Of a DNA stretch of 5,825 nucleotides, positions 1 through 3,886 are shown piece by piece. Numbering within the stretch: position 1 is the stretch's first letter; each line of letters starts with the position of its first letter. The notes under the pieces were generated by a model, which did not search any database, was not told the origin of the DNA, and saw nothing but the letters and a program-made list of their open reading frames with translations. The position numbers and the translations under genes were made by a program. This DNA comes from Chloroflexota bacterium (GTDB lineage Bacteria; Chloroflexota; Anaerolineae; B4-G1; SLSP01). The stretch lies in contig JAAAOZ010000190.1 of NCBI GenBank assembly GCA_009908585.1, forward strand, positions 1-5,825, in the 5' to 3' direction.

Positions 1-16
1 AAAGCGGCAAATGTAT

Positions 17-55
17 GGGGCGTGTCTGGGTATAAACTAGGCGCGCCCCTTTTTT
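17..55 (+). terminator. Intrinsic (rho-independent) terminator of an upstream gene
   Basis: Bases 17-29 can pair with 37-49 to give a 13-pair stem with three G-U wobbles: six uninterrupted pairs GGGGCG/CGCCCC at the base, then a mixed upper part, closed by a 7-base loop (30-36). Six T residues (50-55) follow the stem directly. This is the standard layout of an intrinsic terminator on the plus strand. The gene it ends lies to the left of the window. It insulates the zinc-ribbon gene from upstream transcription. Confidence 0.8.
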
Positions 56-75
56 GTTTACCTCGGTGGATGTCG

Positions 76-116
76 CAGATGGGTATTAGATGATCAACCT
101 ACCGACAGATGGGTAT
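76..116 (+). repeat. Two 11-bp direct repeats upstream of a promoter (operator candidate)
   Basis: CAGATGGGTAT occurs at 76-86 and again at 106-116, an exact match with a 30-bp period, close to three helical turns. The second copy overlaps the place where a -35 element would sit for the TATAAT box at 133-138, and no good -35 hexamer is present there. This layout fits an activator or repressor binding two sites on the same DNA face. The binding protein is unknown and the assignment is inference. Confidence 0.45.
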
Positions 117-139
117 GAGGTATTATGTGAGGTATAATG
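117..139 (+). promoter_or_regulatory. Promoter candidate for the zinc-ribbon gene
   Basis: A perfect -10 hexamer TATAAT lies at 133-138, which would start transcription near 145 and leave a leader of about 45 bases before the ATG at 190. The region 110-115 at the right distance for a -35 box reads TGGGTA, a poor match, so the promoter may depend on an activator. The -10 box lies in an imperfect tandem repeat: GAGGTATTATG (117-127) and GAGGTATAATG (129-139), ten of eleven bases matching with a 12-bp period. Confidence 0.5.
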
Positions 140-189
140 AAGGTGAGGTCATTCACCGTTCCGAATTCCAATGATTGAAGGAGAGAGAG

Positions 190-735
190 ATGAAACGATG
201 TCCGTATTGCGCTGAGGAAATTCAAGATGAGGCGATCAAGTGTCGGTACTGCGGGGAGTTCTTAGATGATCGGGTTCGCACCCGACAGACCTACATGGCG
301 CCGTATGTGGGCTTCTTTGGATGGCGCTATCGCTCGAAGGTGGAGATTCTGGGCTGGCCGCTGATCGATATCGCCCAGGGCATCGATCCGCAGACGGGCG
401 CGCCGCGCGTGGCGCGGGGCATCATCGCCATCGGCAATTTAGCCGTCGGCGTCTTCGCGCTGGGCGGCCTCGCGTTAGGCGTCTTCGCCTTGGGCGGCGT
501 CAGCCTCGGCCTGCTGGCGTTTGGCGGCCTGGCCCTGGGCGGGATCGCGTTGGGCGGCGTGGCCGGGGGCGCCTATCTGGCGCTGGGCGGGCTGGCCATC
601 TCGCTTCGCTATGCTATCGGCGGGTTGGCGCTGGCGCCCTATGCCTTGGGCGCGACCGGCGCCGATCCAGAGATTTTGCGCTTCTTGGAACGCTGGTGGC
701 CCAACATCGGCGAGGTTTTCTATGAAGGGCAATAG
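190..735 (+). CDS. Zinc-ribbon protein with glycine-rich five-residue repeat
   Basis: The protein has 181 residues. I chose ATG 190 because AAGGAG (178-183) sits six bases upstream; the in-frame TTG at 175 overlaps that Shine-Dalgarno sequence. The N terminus is a small zinc ribbon with Cys4, Cys7, Cys18 and Cys21 (CPYC and CRYC knuckles). A linker of about 55 residues follows. Residues 78-154 are almost only Gly, Ala and large hydrophobics in a five-residue rhythm (VFALG, GLALG, LLAFG, GIALG), regular up to about residue 127 and then looser. The C-terminal tail contains WW and acidic residues. There is no signal peptide. The repeat could fold as a solenoid like other pentapeptide-type repeats, or pack against or in a membrane as a glycine-zipper stretch. 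I recall similar zinc-ribbon plus IAIG-repeat proteins of unknown function, so no function is claimed. The 52-residue antitoxin-like gene follows after 16 bases, probably on the same transcript. Confidence 0.8.
   Translation: MKRCPYCAEEIQDEAIKCRYCGEFLDDRVRTRQTYMAPYVGFFGWRYRSKVEILGWPLIDIAQGIDPQTGAPRVARGIIAIGNLAVGVFALGGLALGVFALGGVSLGLLAFGGLALGGIALGGVAGGAYLALGGLAISLRYAIGGLALAPYALGATGADPEILRFLERWWPNIGEVFYEGQ
448..498 (+). repeat. 30-bp tandem duplication within the coding repeat
   Basis: GGCGTCTTCGC occurs at 448-458 and again at 478-488, each followed after two bases by TGGGCGGC (461-468 and 491-498). The 30-bp period equals two five-residue protein repeats, so the protein repeat seems to have grown in part by recent in-frame duplication at the DNA level. 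Confidence 0.6.
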
Positions 736-751
736 GGTGAGGAGAACCGAA

Positions 752-910
752 ATGAGAGATGTAGAGATAATCGAGTCGGTTGATCAAATTGAGGAAGCAG
801 CGTGGTTGCGTGCTGCAGCTTGTAATCCCGCTTTTGCTTTCTTGGACGATTCTGAAGAAGATGTCTACAAGTTGACCGATGGGAAGCCCTTTGATGATAA
901 TTTGGGATAG
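752..910 (+). CDS. Small acidic antitoxin-like protein without a toxin partner
   Basis: This gene encodes 52 residues. The start is ATG 752, seven bases after GAGGAG (739-744) and 16 bases after the stop of the zinc-ribbon gene. The protein is acidic. Its second half (NPAFAFLDD, then EEDVYKLTDGKPF, then a few residues) matches my memory of short proteins, common in cyanobacteria and Chloroflexota, encoded directly before MazF/PemK-type toxins and taken to be their antitoxins. Such an antitoxin would bind and neutralise the endoribonuclease. No MazF/PemK-like reading frame follows: the next 269 bases are AT-rich and non-coding, and composition changes at this gene's end. The toxin may have been lost or displaced by the incoming cassette, or this could be an unrelated small protein. 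The reading frame is well supported; the family is a moderate guess. Confidence 0.6.
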   Translation: MRDVEIIESVDQIEEAAWLRAAACNPAFAFLDDSEEDVYKLTDGKPFDDNLG

Positions 911-994
911 GGATAATTTATCTCTCGACTTCTTGAAAACAAAAGCCAGTCTCACGATGACGTTAGTATCCGAGGAACGTAGTTGGAATTAGGT

Positions 995-1023
995 TTGCGG
1001 TCTAAAATTGAAAGGTGTATACT
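995..1023 (+). promoter_or_regulatory. Sigma70-type promoter candidate for the R-M operon
   Basis: TTGCGG at 995-1000 and TATACT at 1018-1023 are separated by exactly 17 bp. The -10 box matches consensus in five of six bases; the -35 box matches only in TTG. The spacer ends with AAAGGTG (1011-1017), a shortened copy of the 9-mer found in the leader. Transcription would start near 1030. Other AT-rich stretches downstream could also serve, so this is a candidate only. Confidence 0.4.
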
Positions 1024-1059
1024 GATGTTGAGTCTTAGCCCTTCTTTTTTTAACGGCTT

Positions 1060-1089
1060 TCACCTTTATTTATTGATATTTAAAGGTGA
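1060..1089 (+). repeat. Perfect inverted repeat in the methyltransferase leader
   Basis: TCACCTTTA (1060-1068) and TAAAGGTGA (1081-1089) are exact reverse complements, giving nine pairs around a 12-base spacer. In DNA this could be an operator; in RNA it forms a hairpin. No T-run follows the second arm, so it is not an intrinsic terminator. The right arm recurs exactly at 1165-1173, over the ribosome binding site, so the left arm could pair with either copy. Confidence 0.6.
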
Positions 1090-1164
1090 TGATTTGTGTT
1101 ACTGTTGATTGAGTCAAATACGTGAAGTCGAGAGTTTTGGCCCGTACAAAGGCAGGATAGGTTG

Positions 1165-1173
1165 TAAAGGTGA
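1165..1173 (+). promoter_or_regulatory. Methyltransferase ribosome binding site inside a repeat copy
   Basis: TAAAGGTGA includes the Shine-Dalgarno-like AAAGGTG and ends six bases before ATG 1180. It is identical to the right arm of the inverted repeat (1081-1089) and can pair with the left arm at 1060-1068. That pairing extends by an extra T-A pair (1059 with 1174) and a G-U pair (1069 with 1164), so it could hide the ribosome binding site in the mRNA. Confidence 0.5.
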
Positions 1174-1179
1174 ATAGTT

Positions 1180-2331
1180 ATGAAAGATCAAGCTTTAAAT
1201 CTAACGGTAGCAGAATACTTCGCGGGCATCGGTTTGGTGAGGATGGGGCTTGAGCCATGCGGATGGCGTGTTGATTTTGCGAATGATATATCTGAGAAGA
1301 AATATGAGATGTACAAAGTTTTCTTCCCCAATGGCCAGCATTACGTAATAAAGGATATTTTTGATGTTGATCCGTCCAACGTTCCTTCAACCACCCTAGC
1401 TACTTGCTCATTCCCTTGCATAGACTTATCCCTTGCGGGAAATATGAATGGAATTGATGGCGACCATTCAAGTGCATTTTGGGGATTTATAAGAATTCTG
1501 AAAGCTCAAGGCGAATCAGCCCCCCCGTTGGTTCTTATTGAGAACGTTCCCGGATGGCTATATTCGAACAACGGAATGGATTTTAGGGTAACTATTCAAG
1601 CTCTCAACAAACTTGGCTATGCCTGCGATATATTTTCATTGAACGCTTTAAGCTTTACCCCGCAGAGTCGATTACGCATCTTTGTCGTGGGGGCGAAATT
1701 CCCCGACCTCAATAAAGATATAGATCAAACGCTTAGCAGACCCAAAACTTTGTTAACTAAACGTCTTAGGAAAAGCATATTTACAAACCTTGATTTGAAT
1801 TGGTTCTACACCGAGGCCCCTAAACCACCGCCGTCACGAACAAAAGGATTGTCAAACATTGTTGAGCGAATGGATGATACAGATAGTAGGTGGTGGTCAG
1901 AGGATAAAGTTAAACATCATCTGGACATGATGGCGAAATCGCACTATGAAAGAGTCGCTCGTTTTATTGAGGAAGACCAAATAACATACCGCACGTTTTA
2001 TCGTCGAACACGGAAAGGACAACAGAGAGCCGAAGTTCGGCATGATGATCTGGCGGGATGCCTTCGTACAGCAATAGGGGGAAGCGGTAAACAATTTCTT
2101 ATAAGGGCTGGTAATGGAAACATAAAGATGCGGGCAATGACAGCAAGAGAATATGCTCGTCTGCAAGGCGTGCCTGACAAATATCCCATAACTACCAATG
2201 GAGTGCAAGCACTAACGGGGTTCGGAGACGCTGTTTGCGTTCCTGTCATAACTTGGCTTGCTCAAAACGCCCTAAAACCTTTAATTGAGAAGCATCTATC
2301 TGTAGCTTATCCCGTGTGCCAAAATGTCTGA
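1180..2331 (+). CDS. DNA (cytosine-5)-methyltransferase
   Basis: The enzyme transfers a methyl group from S-adenosylmethionine to carbon 5 of a cytosine in its recognition site, here most likely as the modification half of a type II R-M system. It has 383 residues, a normal length. Motif I (SAM binding) is FAGIG at 14-18. Motif IV carries the catalytic cysteine, Cys80, in CSFPC (76-80). Motif VI is ENV at 121-123. Motif VIII is QSRLRIFVVG at 162-171. A variable region from about 180 to 290 holds the target recognition part. Near the C terminus, AREYARLQG and then GFGDAV stand for motifs IX-X, with Asp replacing the usual Asn of GNAV. The start at ATG 1180 has AAAGGTG eight bases upstream. The stop overlaps the start of vsr by 8 bases. 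GC content is well below that of the flanking genes, which fits horizontal transfer. The recognition sequence cannot be read from the protein. Confidence 0.95.
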   Translation: MKDQALNLTVAEYFAGIGLVRMGLEPCGWRVDFANDISEKKYEMYKVFFPNGQHYVIKDIFDVDPSNVPSTTLATCSFPCIDLSLAGNMNGIDGDHSSAFWGFIRILKAQGESAPPLVLIENVPGWLYSNNGMDFRVTIQALNKLGYACDIFSLNALSFTPQSRLRIFVVGAKFPDLNKDIDQTLSRPKTLLTKRLRKSIFTNLDLNWFYTEAPKPPPSRTKGLSNIVERMDDTDSRWWSEDKVKHHLDMMAKSHYERVARFIEEDQITYRTFYRRTRKGQQRAEVRHDDLAGCLRTAIGGSGKQFLIRAGNGNIKMRAMTAREYARLQGVPDKYPITTNGVQALTGFGDAVCVPVITWLAQNALKPLIEKHLSVAYPVCQNV

Positions 2332-2755
2332 TAATCTAACGCCTGAAGACCGTCGAAAAACAATGCGAGCGGTCAAGGGGAAAGGGACCAGCATTGAAAG
2401 ACAATTATCCGCTATGTTAGCGGGGATGGGATTGAGTGGCTGGAAAAAGAACGTGGATGACATTAGAGGAAAGCCGGACATAGTTTTCCCAGAAGAACGT
2501 GTTCTTATCTTCGTCGATGGCTGCTTTTGGCATAGTTGTCCTCATTGTGACCGTAAGCTTCCTAAGACCAATCGTGAATATTGGGAGCGCAAGATCGAAC
2601 GCAATATCGAAAGAGATAAACGAAACAATCAAGTCTTGGCAGACAATGGATGGGAAGTGATAAGGATTTGGGAACATGAGATGCGGAATGAAGAAGCAAG
2701 GAGCAAGATACGTTCCAGAATTCGCGACGCGATAACATGCAAAAAGGGGAACTGA
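2324..2755 (+). CDS. vsr: Very short patch repair (Vsr) mismatch endonuclease
   Basis: Vsr nicks DNA 5' of the T in a T:G mismatch produced when 5-methylcytosine deaminates, starting short-patch repair; it usually accompanies a cytosine-5 methyltransferase. This copy has 143 residues, the usual length. Compared with the E. coli enzyme, the catalytic Asp51 corresponds to Asp52 (GKPDIVF), the metal-site His69 and Asp97 to His70 and Asp98, and the mismatch-intercalating Phe67, Trp68 and Trp86 to Phe68, Trp69 and Trp87. Likely zinc ligands are Cys67, Cys72 or Cys75, His74 and His118, where IWEHE replaces the Cys of WEC in E. coli. The E. coli Thr63-His64 pair is Val64-Asp65 here. The ATG lies inside the end of the methyltransferase gene, without a clear Shine-Dalgarno sequence, so translation is probably coupled. 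The next gene begins on the base after its stop. Confidence 0.95.
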   Translation: MSDNLTPEDRRKTMRAVKGKGTSIERQLSAMLAGMGLSGWKKNVDDIRGKPDIVFPEERVLIFVDGCFWHSCPHCDRKLPKTNREYWERKIERNIERDKRNNQVLADNGWEVIRIWEHEMRNEEARSKIRSRIRDAITCKKGN

Positions 2756-3697
2756 ATGAGCGCAACCCAAGAGCAGATTCGACAAAGAAGTTTTGATATC
2801 TTGCAAGATTGGCTTGAGTCTTGCACCAGGAGAGGGCGAATAGCTCGCAATACAATTGCTGTGGGAATCGTGGTGCTGGATCATTTGCGGCAAGGACCAG
2901 TATCAAGAGAAGAAGTGATTTCAGGAGGTGGTGAAGTAAGAGGATCGCGAGCTGGCCTGGGCGACACGTTAGAGAAGTATGGCGTCAATCAAAAATATCT
3001 AAAAGAAGTAACAACCCGACAGGCCCCTCAAGATGGTCAGAGGTTGTTTGATGATTTCGAGTGGGGGGAATTTTTTGCTGAGATCCCGCCTGATGAGAGG
3101 GATGAACTACTAAAAGATTTAATCGACAAGTTGGCGAAGAAAGCTATCGTTTGGCTTCAAAAACAGAATCTCAAGTTAGCCCTTGATAGAAACCACTCGC
3201 CATCTGCTTGGATACATATCATTCTTGAGAGAGCAAAAGGTAGGTCTGGCGGCGTTGTGGAACAGCACCTCGTGGGTGCCAAGCTTGAAAAACGCTTCTC
3301 CGATATACCTATTCCCAACTATCCAGCCCATGCCGCCGATGTGCAGACCGAACGCCCTGGCGACTTCGCTGTTAAGAACACAGTTTATCATGTTACCAGC
3401 ACGCCGGGGAGGAATGTCATACAGAAATGCGCGGCAAACATCAAGCAGGGTCAGCATCCTATTCTACTCACTCCGCAAGAGGAAGAATATAAAGCCTTGG
3501 CGCTCGCTGAAGATGAAGGCGTTGGCTCTCAGATCAGTATTATCTCAATAGAGGATTTTTTGGCCCTGAATATCATTGAGCTTTCCACTGGCGAGGGAGT
3601 CGATTTCTTTCAAGTTCTTCAAGAAATCGTTACTATATACAACAAGCGATTAGAGGAAGTTGAAACAGACCTATCGCTCCAGATAGATGTTAAATGA
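2756..3697 (+). CDS. DUF4928-like protein, candidate restriction endonuclease
   Basis: The protein has 313 residues and no signal peptide or membrane segment. The start is ATG 2756, directly after the vsr stop, with AAGGGG at 2744-2749 as ribosome binding site. From memory the sequence matches DUF4928, a family found beside cytosine-5 methyltransferases. Residues 1-85 are mostly helical and could form a winged-helix DNA-binding part. The best-conserved-looking block is 165-235: GGVVEQHLVGAKLEKRF, then AHAADVQ, PGDF (Asp203) and YHVTSTP (211-217). A conserved helix glutamate (Glu169), an Asp before a strand, and a polar strand about nine residues later recall the order of a PD-(D/E)xK nuclease core, but the ExK is replaced by H-V-T, so the active site is uncertain. 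The operon lacks any other nuclease able to partner the methyltransferase, which makes this the likely restriction enzyme. The family call is moderately sure; the nuclease role is inference. Confidence 0.75.
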   Translation: MSATQEQIRQRSFDILQDWLESCTRRGRIARNTIAVGIVVLDHLRQGPVSREEVISGGGEVRGSRAGLGDTLEKYGVNQKYLKEVTTRQAPQDGQRLFDDFEWGEFFAEIPPDERDELLKDLIDKLAKKAIVWLQKQNLKLALDRNHSPSAWIHIILERAKGRSGGVVEQHLVGAKLEKRFSDIPIPNYPAHAADVQTERPGDFAVKNTVYHVTSTPGRNVIQKCAANIKQGQHPILLTPQEEEYKALALAEDEGVGSQISIISIEDFLALNIIELSTGEGVDFFQVLQEIVTIYNKRLEEVETDLSLQIDVK

Positions 3698-3700
3698 TGA

Positions 3701-3796
3701 TGGCCCTTTTTCCGGCCCGACATCGAGGCCCTTCGGCACCATTTTCGTGAAAGACTTGGGATGCCCCAGTACCTGGTTTTGAAAAGAGGAAGGTAA
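3701..3796 (+). pseudogene. Open stretch, possible C-terminal remnant of a lost gene
   Basis: After two in-frame TGA codons that end the DUF4928-like gene (3695-3700), 31 sense codons run to TAA 3794. They translate as protein-like text such as DIEALRHHFRERLG and then PQYLVLKRGR. The stop lies one base before the ATG of the YgiT-like fragment, as expected if this is the tail of the gene that preceded it in a toxin-antitoxin pair. No plausible start exists for it on its own. I do not recognise the family; it does not resemble MqsR or the DUF4258 proteins that often precede YgiT antitoxins. It may also be a chance open frame. Confidence 0.3.
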
Positions 3797-3797
3797 A

Positions 3798-3878
3798 ATG
3801 AAGTGTGTGATTTGTAAGCACGGAGAGACCCAAGCGGGTCATACGGATGTGCGCGATTTAGCCCCATCCCCGGCCTGA
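3798..3878 (+). pseudogene. Truncated YgiT-type zinc-finger antitoxin remnant
   Basis: From ATG 3798, preceded by AGAGGAAGG (3785-3793), the reading frame gives MKCVICKHGETQAGHTDV and then unrelated residues to a stop at 3876. The first 18 residues carry the CxxC zinc knuckle (Cys3, Cys6) and the GxTxxG signature that opens YgiT-type (MqsA-like) zinc-finger antitoxins. Those proteins run to about 70-90 residues with a second CxxC near residue 40 and, in MqsA, a DNA-binding domain. Here the second CxxC is absent in any frame, and similarity ends near base 3850, within 40 bases of the neighbouring regulator's stop. The gene seems to have been cut by the recombination that joined the R-M segment to the right-hand host DNA. 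Without the second zinc knuckle it is unlikely to work. Confidence 0.6.
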
Positions 3879-3886
3879 ATCCACCT

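Larger units (their letters stand above)
911..1179. other. AT-rich intergenic leader of the R-M operon
   Basis: No convincing gene is visible in these 269 bases. The base composition falls sharply from the GC-rich left part. The stretch contains a sigma70-like promoter candidate (995-1023), an inverted repeat (1060-1089) and a further copy of its arm over the methyltransferase ribosome binding site (1165-1173). There is no control-protein (C-protein) gene. If the promoter is right, the transcript has an untranslated leader of about 150 bases, long for a bacterial gene and suggestive of leader-based control. Confidence 0.6.

Noticed and set aside
76..116. Repeats at 76-86 and 106-116 as a small CRISPR array
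   Set aside because: There are only two 11-bp units with a 19-bp gap; repeats and spacers are too short and no cas gene is present.
175..189. TTG at 175 as a start adding five residues to the zinc-ribbon protein
   Set aside because: It overlaps the Shine-Dalgarno sequence AAGGAG (178-183), which is correctly spaced for ATG 190; the added residues are not part of the zinc ribbon.
896..919. GATAATTT repeated at 896-903 and 912-919 as a target-site duplication
   Set aside because: The copies lie 16 bp apart on the same side of the island rather than flanking it, and no copy is visible at the right edge (3698-3880).
911..1179. A control-protein (C-protein) gene or a MazF toxin gene in the leader
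   Set aside because: All frames I checked break within a few dozen codons and none resembles a helix-turn-helix protein or MazF.
3694..3750. Three consecutive ATGs overlapping the DUF4928-like stop as a small downstream gene
   Set aside because: The frame ends after about 18 codons, has no ribosome binding site of its own and no recognisable protein sequence.
3827..3840. GACCC/GGGTC hairpin as a terminator between the convergent genes
   Set aside because: The stem has only five pairs, lies in the YgiT-like fragment, and has no T-run on either strand.
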